A stretch of 64,000 nt of DNA from UBA2779 sp965232165 (GCA_965232165.1 CBDDOY010000002.1:1116001-1180000), one strand, 5' to 3'. Shown: positions 27,055 to 36,246, counted from the stretch's first letter. Translations and numbers: made by a program. Notes: generated by a model not told the origin, from the sequence alone.

Positions 27055-28701
27055 ATGAATACTGTATATATTTGCGGTCACCGCAACCCTGACTTCGACT
27101 CCATAGCTGCGGCTCTTGCCTACTCCCATCTCAAGAGTCGAGTTGATCCGGGCAATAAATACGTGCCGGTGCGCTGCGGGAATCTCAACCTGCAAACCCG
27201 CTCAATGCTTACAAAGCTCGGCATTACCCCTCCCCGACATATGAAAGATATACACGCCGCCGTCAATGATGTCGTCAATCGCGATACTCCAAGACTTCGC
27301 GTCAAAGATCCCATACAGACAGCAATAAGCGCATTGGACGAAACACAACTGAGTCTGTTGCCGGCGTTTGATGAAGACGATCTTTACAAAGGGATTGTCA
27401 GCACTGTAGGAATCAGCCATTTCTTGATGCGGGAAAACCTGGGGGCACGCCCTGCTTATCAATTCAGAGTCGATAACTTCACCAGGGTAATACCCGGCAG
27501 CATTTTTATTCATGGTGATCGGGAAGAATTTACCGCCCCCATTATGATCGGCGCCATGCCGTTTGAACAGAGCATCAAACGGATTGCTGAATTAGGGTCA
27601 AACCTTCCCCTTCTCATCGTCGGCTTGAGGCATGAGCTAGTAGAGCATGCCGTCACCCATGAATTCCCGGCGCTCATACTCACCGGAATGACAGATGCAG
27701 AGGTGTCCAAACTGGATTTCTCACATTACAAGGGCGCAATATATCTATCAGATGTGGACACCGCCGAAACAGTCCGATTGCTGCGGTTCAGCACGCCTTT
27801 AGAGGGAATCATCGAAACCGATGTGCCCCGTCTGGCCATCGGCGAGAATTTCGATACCGCCAAATCAATACTCACCGATTCCGGACTCCCCGGCCTTCCT
27901 GTATTTGATGGCGAACATTTTGCCGGTGTTGTAACCCGCAAGTCATTTCTCTACCGCCCTCGCAACAAGATCATCCTGGTTGATCATAATGAACTCGATC
28001 AGAGCATCCCCGGAGCCCGGGAATCAGACATTCTAGAGATAATTGACCATCATCGATTCGGCGCAGTGATGTCCAAGGAGCCATTTACCATATATGCAAA
28101 ACCAGTGGGGTGCACCTGTACAATTATTCGTCAACTCTATCGCCAGCACGGCATCGCCATACCAACAGAGATCGCGCTTCTTATGATGCTGGCGATACTC
28201 TCGGATACCATTATACTCCAATCGCCAACCAGCACCGAAGAAGACAGACAGACCGTGGCAGGTCTCGCTCGCCATGCCGGAGTCGATTGGAAAGAGATGG
28301 GATTGGCTCTGTTTGAATCAGGCGCAAAACTTGAAGACCTCGACCCCGATGAAGCAGTAAACGCCGATTTCAAATCCTATGAAACCAAAGGCATTCGATT
28401 CGGCATAGGCCAAGTAGAAGTTCAGTCCCTTACATATCTCAACGAAACAGTACCGAAACTGTTGTACGTCTTGGAACGGATACAGCATATTCAGGGTTTA
28501 GATGGAACCATGCTACTCATCACCGATATGATAAAAGGCGACAGCATTCTCATCTTTCGGGGATTGGAAACCCCTGTAAAAGCCCTTCCCTACGAAAGCT
28601 TGTTTGATGGCGCGCTGAATCTTCCCGGCATTCTTTCGCGCAAGAAGCAGCTCCTCCCTGAAATCCTTCGTGCCATTGAAGAAACCCAGGGTATCAATTA
28701 G
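27055..28701 (+). CDS. ppaC: Family II manganese-dependent inorganic pyrophosphatase with CBS domains
   Basis: 548 residues from ATG 27055; a GTG sits one codon earlier. DHH-superfamily motifs: CGHRNPDFDS (His9, Asp13, Asp15), VDHNELDQS, IIDHHRFG and LSDTI in the N-terminal catalytic domain, which is split by a regulatory insert. That insert (about residues 70-300) reads as CBS, DRTGG-like and CBS units. The length is typical of the CBS-DRTGG pyrophosphatases. It hydrolyses pyrophosphate to drive biosynthesis, with activity tuned by adenine nucleotides binding the CBS pair. Monocistronic here. Confidence 0.93.
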   Translation: MNTVYICGHRNPDFDSIAAALAYSHLKSRVDPGNKYVPVRCGNLNLQTRSMLTKLGITPPRHMKDIHAAVNDVVNRDTPRLRVKDPIQTAISALDETQLSLLPAFDEDDLYKGIVSTVGISHFLMRENLGARPAYQFRVDNFTRVIPGSIFIHGDREEFTAPIMIGAMPFEQSIKRIAELGSNLPLLIVGLRHELVEHAVTHEFPALILTGMTDAEVSKLDFSHYKGAIYLSDVDTAETVRLLRFSTPLEGIIETDVPRLAIGENFDTAKSILTDSGLPGLPVFDGEHFAGVVTRKSFLYRPRNKIILVDHNELDQSIPGARESDILEIIDHHRFGAVMSKEPFTIYAKPVGCTCTIIRQLYRQHGIAIPTEIALLMMLAILSDTIILQSPTSTEEDRQTVAGLARHAGVDWKEMGLALFESGAKLEDLDPDEAVNADFKSYETKGIRFGIGQVEVQSLTYLNETVPKLLYVLERIQHIQGLDGTMLLITDMIKGDSILIFRGLETPVKALPYESLFDGALNLPGILSRKKQLLPEILRAIEETQGIN

Positions 28702-28763
28702 GGAGGGGGCTCAGGCATCCCGCGATGACACCCGAAGAAATCCTGTGTGCCCAATCTTCAAGA

Positions 28764-28925
28764 AGCAGTATTTGGGCGCATCCCTTCGGGTCGGGCTTTC
28801 CACTCCAATGCCTTATTCCGGCTGCCCCCCTCCGGCTCATTGCCAATCGCCGGGCAGCCGGCGGCATTTCCGTTTCAATCCCTTGCGCCATTGCCATTAG
28901 AATTATGCTGTGGACAGGTTACTAG
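28764..28925 (+). repeat. R2 repeat, copy b
   Basis: Same order of blocks as at 20470: GCGCATCCCTTCGGGTCGGG, CACTCCAATGCCTTATTCC, hairpin GGCTGCC ... GGCAGCC, GGCATTTCCGTTTCAATCCC, ending TGTGGACAG. Sits between the pyrophosphatase stop and the GNAT gene. Confidence 0.85.
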
Positions 28926-29026
28926 GAACCAGGGCTGTGGCTGAGAGAAGCGGCCTGGAGCCTCAATTTATGCCTGTGAACACTCTATCCAGACCAAGGC
29001 GCCAATATGGTGTACAATTACTCGCC

Positions 29027-29566
29027 ATGAAAATCACTGTCAGTGAAGTAACGAAGGCCAACTGGCATGATTTGGAAGCATTATTCGAGAGCAAGGGCAG
29101 TCCTCACTACTGCTGGTGTATGAAATGGAGGCCAAATCCATTGAGTCATAGAATAATGAACAAGGCCCAAAAGAAACAGGCCCTTAAACACTATGTCGAT
29201 AGAGATGTCCCTATAGGCATCATAGGCTATGAAGAAGGAATCCCCATAAGTTGGTGTTCCATCGCTCCAAGAGAGACATGCAAAGCTCTTTGGGGAGAGA
29301 CAAAATTGGAGAAAGTATGGACAGTTGCCTGTTTCTTCGTAAAAAGACCATATAGAGGAAAAGGTATAACCGAAACATTGCTGAATGCCGCAATAGAGTA
29401 TGCAAAAAAGCAGGGAGCGAATTATGTGGAAGCCACCCCGGCCGACTCAGATTCCCCGAGCTATGGATTCATGGGCCGCATACCGCTTCTCGAGAAGGCA
29501 GGATTCCAAATCATCGGAAAGGCGGGCACCAGGAGGCATTACATGCTCCTTGATATCAGACCGTAA
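29027..29566 (+). CDS. GNAT-family N-acetyltransferase
   Basis: About 179 residues from ATG 29027; upstream frame to 28910 runs through R2 and is unlikely to be coding. The fold signature includes ACFFVKRPYRGKGITETLL, an acetyl-CoA-binding RxxGxG/A motif (here RPYRGKG), and a C-terminal LEKAGFQIIGKAGTRRHYML. Cys-rich start (SPHYCWCMKW) as in a subgroup of small GNAT proteins. Substrate unknown. Stands alone between the pyrophosphatase and the tRNA-Ser/SRP locus. Confidence 0.85.
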   Translation: MKITVSEVTKANWHDLEALFESKGSPHYCWCMKWRPNPLSHRIMNKAQKKQALKHYVDRDVPIGIIGYEEGIPISWCSIAPRETCKALWGETKLEKVWTVACFFVKRPYRGKGITETLLNAAIEYAKKQGANYVEATPADSDSPSYGFMGRIPLLEKAGFQIIGKAGTRRHYMLLDIRP

Positions 29567-29714
29567 AACTCGGCAGGTTTGCACGATATAACAGATGACT
29601 GATTCAGCCGCTAAGGCTTGGGCACTGCAAAAAACAAGTATTTCCATATTGCAGTACTGAGCAATCTCATGGATAATCAACCCAGTGCGGTGTCAGCCAT
29701 CGCAATCAGATTAA

Positions 29715-29802
29715 GGAGTGGTGACCGAGAGGCCGAAGGTGTGCGCTTGGAAAGCGTATGTACCCTAACCGGGTACCGAGGGTTCAAATCCCTCCCGCTC
29801 CG
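29715..29802 (+). tRNA. tRNA-Ser (anticodon GGA)
   Basis: 88 nt with a long variable arm. Acceptor GGAGTGG/CCGCTCC, anticodon loop CTTGGAAAG with GGA, T loop GGTTCAAATCC, discriminator G, no encoded CCA. Immediately precedes the SRP RNA, an arrangement known from other bacteria. Confidence 0.95.
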
Positions 29803-29804
29803 AT

Positions 29805-29920
29805 CCCCGCAGTCAACGGGCTCCGTGTTAGAGATTGCCGCCCAACCCCGTCAGGTCTGGGAAGAAGCAGCGGTAAGCGGTTAATCACTGTACACGGCCG
29901 GCTCGTCGGCTGCGGGTTTT
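29805..29920 (+). ncRNA. ffs: Signal recognition particle RNA (4.5S-type)
   Basis: Contains the conserved Ffh-binding hairpin GTCAGGTCTGGGAAGAAGCA within CCGCCCAACCCC ... CAGCGG. The molecule closes with CCGTGT/ACACGG and an outer CCCGCAG/CTGCGGG helix, giving about 112 nt, followed by a T6 run that serves as terminator. The domain IV tetraloop region is slightly unusual (TGGGAAGAAGC rather than CGGAAGGAAGC). It forms the core of the particle that targets membrane proteins. Position between tRNA-Ser and dnaX supports the call. Confidence 0.92.
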
Positions 29921-29962
29921 TTACTTGTGATCACAGCATATTCAAGTTAGACTGAGCTTCTG

Positions 29963-31498
29963 ATGGAATTCGAGGTTACTGCGATACGAAAACGGCCGCA
30001 AACTCTGGCGGAACTGATAGGCCAAGACTTCGTGGCGGCTACACTGTCCAATGCCTTAGAAACCGAAAAAACGGCTCATGCCTATCTCTTTTCCGGTCCA
30101 CGCGGTACGGGCAAAACATCAACCGCCCGGATTCTGGCACGATCATTGAATTGCGAGAAAGGGCCTACCACTCAGCCATGCGGGAAATGCTCCTCCTGCC
30201 TGGAAGTCGCCAAGGGCACATCCATCGACGTCATCGAAATAGATGGCGCCTCAAATACCAGTGTCAATGATGTCCGTGATATAAAGAGTGAAATTCTTTA
30301 CGCACCGCAGGGGGGGCCTTATAAGGTTTATATCATTGATGAAGTCCACATGCTCTCTAATAGCGCATTCAATGCCTTGCTGAAAACCATAGAAGAGCCC
30401 CCGCCATATGTTGTATTCATGTTCGCTACAACCGAGATTCATAAAGTACCGGCGACAATTCGGTCCCGTTGCCAACAATTTCGTTTCCGCTTGTTTCCGC
30501 CTGAATTGATCCGGGCAAAGCTGGTGGAGGCCGCCAATGAGATGGATAGGGAATTCGATTTGGATGCCCTGCTCTGGATTGCACGGGAAGCCGGCGGCTC
30601 CATGCGAGATGCATATACCCTGTTTGACCAGATTATCTCCTTCTCGGACTCAAAAATCACCCTCCCTGATATTCAGGACAAGATGGGCCTTGTGGGGTTG
30701 GAAGGCATCTCACAGCTAATGGAAACCGCAGCGGCGGGAGATAGAAAAGAAGCACTCAATCTATTAGATGAGATTCTCGCATCGGGTACAGCGGTGGAGC
30801 AAGTTCTCATTGAACTGGCCGATTTTCTGCGCAACCTTGTGCTCTTATCTCACGGAATCGAAAAAGAATCTCTACTGGGGATGAGTATTGACCGTTTCCC
30901 TGAAGGCCCAAGAATGGCGTGGAATCAGTCGCGTTTGGAGTCGGCCGCAGAAGAATCACTTACTATGTACAGAGATATACGGTACTCCCTGAATCCCCGT
31001 TATGAGTTAGAACTCTTCATTGTCCGGCTTTGCAGGCTTACCTCCAGGCTTAGTGCCGATGAGGTATTGAACCGGATAAACACCCTGCGCCATGAACTCA
31101 TCAGCGGAAACTGGGACATGCCGCAGGAGAAGACTGCTGCCCCTCCGAAAACCGCTCCAATGGAGTCATCGGCGGTTATGGATGAAGAGCTGTTTCATCA
31201 ACTCGTAGGGCAAATCAAACGTATAAACCAATCCCTCGGTGCACTGCTGGGCAAGACTGCACGGTGGACCTGGGAGGACAACCATCTCACAATGTTTTTC
31301 CATTCAAGCTTCGAGGCAGACATGGTGAAGAAGGATGAAAAAATTCTGTGTCAGGTGGGCATGGAGCTGGGCTTGCCGAAGTTCGTCATAGAAACCCATG
31401 CAGAAAAAACCTCTGAAATTGAGGAAAATCACGACAGTGGAAATAGCCGCGCCGTAGTTGTGAGACAGATTTTTCGCGGTGAAATAATGGAAGGATAG
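29963..31498 (+). CDS. dnaX: DNA polymerase III subunit gamma/tau
   Basis: 511 residues. Walker A GPRGTGKT (45-52), zinc Cys C65, C74, C77, C80, Walker B VYIIDEVHML, sensor TTEIHKVPATI with the SRC arginine-finger motif (RSRCQQFRFR). Domain III and a short C-terminal extension follow, shorter than the E. coli tau. It is the ATPase of the clamp loader at the replication fork. Forms an operon with ebfC (4-bp gap) and recR (overlap), the usual order. No obvious frameshift signal for a gamma form was noted. Confidence 0.95.
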   Translation: MEFEVTAIRKRPQTLAELIGQDFVAATLSNALETEKTAHAYLFSGPRGTGKTSTARILARSLNCEKGPTTQPCGKCSSCLEVAKGTSIDVIEIDGASNTSVNDVRDIKSEILYAPQGGPYKVYIIDEVHMLSNSAFNALLKTIEEPPPYVVFMFATTEIHKVPATIRSRCQQFRFRLFPPELIRAKLVEAANEMDREFDLDALLWIAREAGGSMRDAYTLFDQIISFSDSKITLPDIQDKMGLVGLEGISQLMETAAAGDRKEALNLLDEILASGTAVEQVLIELADFLRNLVLLSHGIEKESLLGMSIDRFPEGPRMAWNQSRLESAAEESLTMYRDIRYSLNPRYELELFIVRLCRLTSRLSADEVLNRINTLRHELISGNWDMPQEKTAAPPKTAPMESSAVMDEELFHQLVGQIKRINQSLGALLGKTARWTWEDNHLTMFFHSSFEADMVKKDEKILCQVGMELGLPKFVIETHAEKTSEIEENHDSGNSRAVVVRQIFRGEIMEG

Positions 31499-31502
31499 AC
31501 CG

Positions 31503-31814
31503 ATGAATCCAATAGACTTATTTAAGAATTTCCAGGAGCTTCAATCTAAACTCGGCGCCACCCAGGAAAAATTGAAGAACCTCAGGGCCGAAGGCAGTGC
31601 CGGCGGTGATATGGTGAAGGTTGTCGTTGACGGAACCATGGAAGCCGTGTCTGTCACCATTGATCCCATAGCCGTTGATCCGAGAGATATCCAGATGCTG
31701 GAAGAATTGGTCGTCGCCGCATTCACCAGCGCTGCAAGAAAGATGCGGCAAATTATGCAGCAGGAAATGACACAGATGGCAGGAGGCATGGGTTTAGACC
31801 ATGGAACGAATTGA
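31503..31814 (+). CDS. ebfC: YbaB/EbfC-family nucleoid-associated protein
   Basis: 103 residues, the family's normal size. N-terminal helix (FQELQSKLGATQEKLKNL), central beta sheet with the signature VKVVVDGTMEAVSVTIDP, C-terminal helix ending in a Met/Gln-rich tail. Binds DNA as a tweezer-like dimer, named EbfC in Borrelia. Start ATG 31503 follows AAGGATAG. Its end overlaps recR by 14 bp, showing translational coupling in the dnaX-ebfC-recR operon. Confidence 0.93.
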   Translation: MNPIDLFKNFQELQSKLGATQEKLKNLRAEGSAGGDMVKVVVDGTMEAVSVTIDPIAVDPRDIQMLEELVVAAFTSAARKMRQIMQQEMTQMAGGMGLDHGTN

Positions 31815-32394
31815 GCGTCTCATCACGCATTTCTCCCGGCTTCCCGGCATAGGCCGCAAGAGTGCATCACGCATCGCCTACTGGCTGCTGGAGGCCGACA
31901 AGGGGTTTATTCAGTCCTTTTCCGAAATCCTGCTCGACACACGTGAGCATATCATTCGGTGCAAGGAATGTGGTAATTACGCCGAGTCGGCACTATGTCA
32001 TATCTGTGCATCCCTCAAGCGGAACCACAATACGATGTGTGTCGTTGAGCACCCTAAGGATGTCGCGACCATAGAATTAACCGGAGAATTTCACGGACTC
32101 TATCATGTCCTACACGGCGTTCTCTCTCCTCTGGATGGGGTGGGACCTGAAGAACTGGGCTTTGGCCGGATGTGTTCCCGCATTCGCACTCATGGTGTCA
32201 AGGAAGTCATTGTTGCCACCAATCCAACCCTGGAAGGAGATTCAACGGCCCTATATATTGTAAAAATGCTTCTACAGGACGATGTAATTGTCACTCGCAT
32301 TGCCTCCGGATTGCCGGTGGGCGGAGACATGGAATATGCCGATAAACTCAGCATCACCCGGGCATTGAAAGCCAGACAGAATCTAGGAGCCTAA
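31801..32394 (+). CDS. recR: Recombination mediator RecR
   Basis: 197 residues. A helix-hairpin-helix (LPGIGRKSASRIA, residues 14-26), a zinc finger C54, C57, C66, C69, then a Toprim domain beginning MCVVEHPKDVATIE with EGDSTALYI. The C-terminus has RIASGLPVGGDMEYAD, the Walker-B-like segment of RecR. Acts with RecO/RecF to load RecA on gapped DNA. Last of the conserved dnaX-ebfC-recR set, though a fourth frame follows closely. Confidence 0.95.
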   Translation: MERIERLITHFSRLPGIGRKSASRIAYWLLEADKGFIQSFSEILLDTREHIIRCKECGNYAESALCHICASLKRNHNTMCVVEHPKDVATIELTGEFHGLYHVLHGVLSPLDGVGPEELGFGRMCSRIRTHGVKEVIVATNPTLEGDSTALYIVKMLLQDDVIVTRIASGLPVGGDMEYADKLSITRALKARQNLGA

Positions 32395-32405
32395 TCACCT
32401 ATACC

Positions 32406-32906
32406 ATGAAACAAAAGATTAGATATCAGGTGCGATTTCAGTTCAATACGCCATTCAGGGAGCAGTATTCCATCTTCCCTGCAATCAACAAACTGCTCAA
32501 CACTCTTGAAAAAACAGATCGCATTCTGGCTGGCACCTTCGGGTTGGAAATGGAGTGGCGGCGTCTTTTAGAGGAAATGGACATCTCACATTTCCTCTAT
32601 TCCGTTAGCCTCATCCTGCAATGGCCTGAGCAAATCCCATTAGACCCTTGGCCTGACCCCCCTTCTCTGGAATCCTGGACAAACCGAATACGAAAAGATG
32701 TTATTGATATGATGAGAAGTGTTTCCCTCGACAGAGACATGAAGCTGAAGAGAGAAGAATGGGATATCCTGTTCCAAGATAAGGGTCTTTCGGAATCAAT
32801 AAGCTACATACCGCCGACACATGATCATATAGCATCGGTGATAAATGAACTCAGAGCGGCCAAAGAGACTCTAAGTGATTGTACGATATCCATAATAAAT
32901 TGTTGA
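32406..32906 (+). CDS. Hypothetical protein, probably truncated by IS insertion
   Basis: 166 residues starting 11 bp after recR, so likely in the same operon. No recognised domain. Mixed helix/strand with Trp-rich centre (LILQWPEQIPLDPWPDPP). The stop codon (32904-32906) lies one base before the left end of the zinc-ribbon IS copy B at 32908, so the natural C-terminus may have been lost. No continuation is recognisable after the IS. Soluble, no signal peptide. Confidence 0.6.
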   Translation: MKQKIRYQVRFQFNTPFREQYSIFPAINKLLNTLEKTDRILAGTFGLEMEWRRLLEEMDISHFLYSVSLILQWPEQIPLDPWPDPPSLESWTNRIRKDVIDMMRSVSLDRDMKLKREEWDILFQDKGLSESISYIPPTHDHIASVINELRAAKETLSDCTISIINC

Positions 32907-32907
32907 G

Positions 32908-34127
32908 TGCCCCGAACCTTGTGTTCACCTCTAAACCTGGATGTACAGGGGGCTGTAGCGATTAAAATTCACCCCTGGATTGCGCCACTGACTGAACCAG
33001 GTCTTGCCCTCTTCCGCACCCAGTCTGAGCTTGCTCAGGAATGGACGCTTCAGCCAATACTTGCCGATTATTTTGTCCAAGTCTGTACGCTTAAATCCGG
33101 CCTCTTCCACGTGTGTTGTCATGTCTTTTTTTCGGGCTTCCTGAACCCGCCGGGCAATCACGCAGTTATGGTAGTGACGGTAGACGGCCATGTGCGTCAT
33201 CATCGCACTGGGACACCGGGCAAACTGTACCGTCTGCCGCACATGATTGCAGGCATCTTTGCGAATCTGACGGTCAAGGTAATTCACAGGGAATAGTGGA
33301 TTGTCTTTATTCCTGAACTCACTTGAGGATATACATTCGTGAAGAAAGTATTTCCTGAAATTCTCAATCTTGGCGAAGGCCCGTGTATACGATTTGTGAA
33401 GGTCTGTCGTCAATATTTTTCCGGTAACCTTCTTATCTTCAAGCAGTTGAATAAGTCCTTCAGTTATACTTCTAAACGATTTTTCGACGGCTTTCGGATC
33501 GGATTTTTCGACGGATTCCAGTTCTAACCGCCTCTGTTTCTGTGCAGGGGTCATTCTTCCTTTACGCCTAAGATTGGCAAATCCCATGCTGTAGATGAAC
33601 TCGGATGCAGAGCCGGCAAAGAGGTTGATATGATGGGGGAAGTACTGGGAAAAAGAGAACGATTCCAGCCCGTCGGCGGCCATATTTTCCTGCATGGGCA
33701 GGGCCGGAAGCAGTTCGGAATGAATGGCCAGGCAGCACCGTGCCAGCCGTTCAAAGCGGTTCTGAACGGTCTCGGTCCTGATGCCGAGGGCCCGGCCTAT
33801 GTCGATCAGCCCTGAAGCCGTGACAAGATGCTCGAAGATTCTGGAATAATCGATAGTTTTTTTGGCATAGTAATCTATGGAGAAAGTCTGAGCCGAAAAA
33901 GTCCTGCGGCAATTCTTACAGCGGTAGAGCTGAATTGGGCCGAAAGCCATAGTAGGATGAAAACCACAGCGAATATACCAGTTTTCCCCTAAAGGAGCGT
34001 CAAAATTGGAGCAGTCGGGATTGGGGCAGTGCGGAAAAGTCATAAACACCTCCTTGTCAAGTCGTTTCCCTACTAAGGAATGACTGGGGGCAGAGGCTGT
34101 TTCTTTCAAACACCAAGATTTTGGGCA
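32908..34127 (-). mobile_element. Zinc-ribbon DDE insertion sequence, copy B (about 1220 bp)
   Basis: Same ends and length as copy A (20712-21931), with scattered substitutions between the two. Left end abuts the stop of the post-recR gene. No clear target duplication. Confidence 0.85.
32931..34043 (-). CDS. Zinc-ribbon DDE transposase, copy B
   Basis: 370 residues from ATG 34043 with AAGGAGGTG upstream. Same zinc ribbon, helix-turn-helix and catalytic Asp/Asp/Glu positions as copy A, differing at a modest number of residues (for example TETV for AETV, AGFKRTDLD for AGIERTDLD). Intact, so potentially active and able to mobilise both copies and the relics at 15620 and 49373. Confidence 0.85.
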   Translation of the reverse strand: MTFPHCPNPDCSNFDAPLGENWYIRCGFHPTMAFGPIQLYRCKNCRRTFSAQTFSIDYYAKKTIDYSRIFEHLVTASGLIDIGRALGIRTETVQNRFERLARCCLAIHSELLPALPMQENMAADGLESFSFSQYFPHHINLFAGSASEFIYSMGFANLRRKGRMTPAQKQRRLELESVEKSDPKAVEKSFRSITEGLIQLLEDKKVTGKILTTDLHKSYTRAFAKIENFRKYFLHECISSSEFRNKDNPLFPVNYLDRQIRKDACNHVRQTVQFARCPSAMMTHMAVYRHYHNCVIARRVQEARKKDMTTHVEEAGFKRTDLDKIIGKYWLKRPFLSKLRLGAEEGKTWFSQWRNPGVNFNRYSPLYIQV

Positions 34128-34153
34128 TTGCAAATAGGTTACAGGTATCTTAA

Positions 34154-34314
34154 GGACACCTCTAAAAAACCCCATTTAGTTCTTGACTCGAACTTTTCCG
34201 CCGCTACTGCGTTGTCAAAATGCTCACGTAGCCCAGCTACGCTCCGCTTTTGCCGCCTTGTATCGACAAAAAATCTCTTCGTTAATTTCCTAAAGCTGTT
34301 TCTTAGAGGCGCCC
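34154..34314. mobile_element. MITE-A copy (161 bp), reverse orientation
   Basis: Left end GGACACCTCTAAAAAAC, right end TTAGAGGCGCCC, flanked by perfect TTAA duplications (34150-34153, 34315-34318). The plus-strand frame across it is open and reads HLVLDSNFSAATALSKCSRS and then LFVNFLKLFLRGAL, the same frame used inside the pentapeptide gene. Confidence 0.92.
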
Positions 34315-34513
34315 TTAAGAAACTCTCAGAACCGAAACCCGACAGGGTTCATGGTGAACAGCCTCGAAGAAGCAGCAATGCCGCTTGCGCTCAAGAGAGT
34401 AATCACGGGTAAATATGCTCAGAACTGGAAAATTGCTCATTAGGGATTTCAGCCGAATTTAACAGCCATTTACTATCTGTTTTCAAACCTGTGATTGCAG
34501 GGTATACTGAGGT

Positions 34514-35839
34514 ATGAATACTGACAAAACTGTTGTCGAAAAATTTCTGCATGAAACGAATATGCATCCGGATATAGTAGATATGGATAGAACCGTCAGC
34601 CACATAATGGATGAAATGCGGCAAGGGCTGATGGGTGAAGCATCCTCACTTAAGATGCTCCCTACATATATAGATGTTGATGTGAAAATCCCTGCCAAGA
34701 AACCGGCCGTGGTACTGGATGCAGGCGGAACGAATTTGCGGACAGCACTGGTAACATTCACAGCAGAAGGAGAGCCTTCTATTGCAGACTATCGCAAGCA
34801 TCCCATGCCAGGAACCCGCGGGCACACCGTAGGCAGAGAGGAGTTCTTCGATGTCCTCGCATCGCTGGTGGAAACCCTCATTTACCGCAGTGAAACCATC
34901 GGATTCTGTTTCTCATATCCCACAGAAATGCTCTCCAATCGAGATGGGCGGCTGATCCATTGGTCCAAGGAAATCAAGGCCCCGGAAGTCGAAGGACGTA
35001 TGATTGGCTCCGACCTCCGAGATGCCCTGTTTAATCGGGGGATAAAAAACACTCCGAACATAGTTATTCTCAACGATGCGGCGGCCACATTGCTCACCGG
35101 CAAGGCTTCCAATGCTTCCCGCCCCTGGGGTGGATATGTTGGTTTCATCCTCGGTACAGGAACGAACACCTGTTACGTGGAATCCAACTCAGAGATCGGC
35201 AAGGTGCCCAGTCTCGATCCAATAAAAAAACAGGTCATTAACTGCGAATCAGGGAATTACGCCTGCCCGTCAAGGGGCGAGGCCGATTTCATGCTTGGTG
35301 AAATCACGGCTAAACCGGAGATATATTGGCTAGAGAAAATGCTCTCCGGGGCATATTTCGGCCAATTATCCACTCAAGCCGTCAGGTTGGCCGGCATGAA
35401 AACCTTACTGTCATCTGGAGCCATACAGGCATTGGCTGAAGAAGGAGATTTTCCCACTAAGGATGCGGATAATTACTGTCACAATCCTTATGACACTGCC
35501 GACAATGCCGTGGCCAGGATAATGATGACCGAAACGACAAATTCCGACCGTAGAAGACTGTGGTACATCATAGATGCCTTGCTTGAACGTGCCGCGAAGC
35601 TCTCGGCGGCCAGCCTGGCCGCTTCGGTACTCAAGGGGGCAAGCGAAGAAGGCCCATTGAAGCCAACCTGCCTCACCATCGACGGAACCACCTACTATCG
35701 ATATCATCGATTTCAGCATCGTGTGGAAAGCTACCTGCGTCCCTATCTTTCCGGAAAGGATAGGTATTATGAATCATTCCGTGTGGAGGATGCGCCCCTC
35801 ATCGGAGCCGCCGTTGCCGCACTTACGAATACGGTATGA
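34514..35839 (+). CDS. Hexokinase
   Basis: 441 residues, eukaryote-like hexokinase architecture as found in spirochaetes. ATP phosphate-1 motif LDAGGTNLRTALVTF (about residues 70-85), sugar-binding FCFSYPTEM, phosphate-2 area FILGTGTNTCYVE and a C-terminal adenosine-binding segment LTIDGTTYYR. Phosphorylates glucose and other hexoses with ATP at the entry to glycolysis. Preceded by 200 bp after a MITE and followed 5 bp later by tRNA-Pro on the opposite strand. Confidence 0.92.
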   Translation: MNTDKTVVEKFLHETNMHPDIVDMDRTVSHIMDEMRQGLMGEASSLKMLPTYIDVDVKIPAKKPAVVLDAGGTNLRTALVTFTAEGEPSIADYRKHPMPGTRGHTVGREEFFDVLASLVETLIYRSETIGFCFSYPTEMLSNRDGRLIHWSKEIKAPEVEGRMIGSDLRDALFNRGIKNTPNIVILNDAAATLLTGKASNASRPWGGYVGFILGTGTNTCYVESNSEIGKVPSLDPIKKQVINCESGNYACPSRGEADFMLGEITAKPEIYWLEKMLSGAYFGQLSTQAVRLAGMKTLLSSGAIQALAEEGDFPTKDADNYCHNPYDTADNAVARIMMTETTNSDRRRLWYIIDALLERAAKLSAASLAASVLKGASEEGPLKPTCLTIDGTTYYRYHRFQHRVESYLRPYLSGKDRYYESFRVEDAPLIGAAVAALTNTV

Positions 35840-35844
35840 ACAAC

Positions 35845-35917
35845 TCGGAATGAGAGGACTCGAACCTCCGATCTCCTGCTCCCAAAGCAGGTGCCCTAGC
35901 CACTGGGCTACATTCCG
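35845..35917 (-). tRNA. tRNA-Pro (anticodon TGG)
   Basis: Cloverleaf with acceptor CGGAATG/CATTCCG, anticodon loop TTTGGGA with TGG, T loop GGTTCGAGTCC, discriminator A. The C at position 1 is typical of tRNA-Pro. Three bases separate it from tRNA-Ala. Confidence 0.95.
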
Positions 35918-35920
35918 GAA

Positions 35921-35994
35921 TGGAGGATATCGGATTTGAACCGACGACCTGTTGATTGCGAACCAACCGCTCTAGCCAACTGAGCTAATCCCCC
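35921..35994 (-). tRNA. tRNA-Ala (anticodon CGC)
   Basis: Acceptor GGGGGAT/ATCCTCC with one G-U, D arm TAGCTCAGTTGGCTAGAGC, anticodon loop TTCGCAA with CGC, T loop GGTTCAAATCC, discriminator A. CGC is the less common Ala anticodon. Transcribed first in a tRNA-Ala/tRNA-Pro pair. No G3-U70 pair is strictly placed as usual for Ala: the wobble here is G3 with T70, which fits Ala identity. Confidence 0.93.
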
Positions 35995-36246
35995 GAATCA
36001 TATAGGATATTCTTTAACGGCTTTGTTGATCAATAGCCATTGAAAGGAATGCAACCCATAGTAATCAGACTTCATGCCATCCAAAATGCTCCCCAAATCG
36101 CCTCAAACTGAACCGCCCCGCAACTTCCTTTCTGCCCCAAATCAATGAGTGAAAGCAGCAATCATGAAGTATTCAAGGAGAGTCCGACAACAAACCGCTT
36201 CCTATACCTCATTTTCAATGCATATTCTAACGAGCCGTAAATTCAA

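Noticed and set aside
28910..29026. N-terminal extension of the GNAT protein
   Set aside because: The upstream codons begin at the R2 end and have no GNAT-like sequence; ATG 29027 gives the normal family start.
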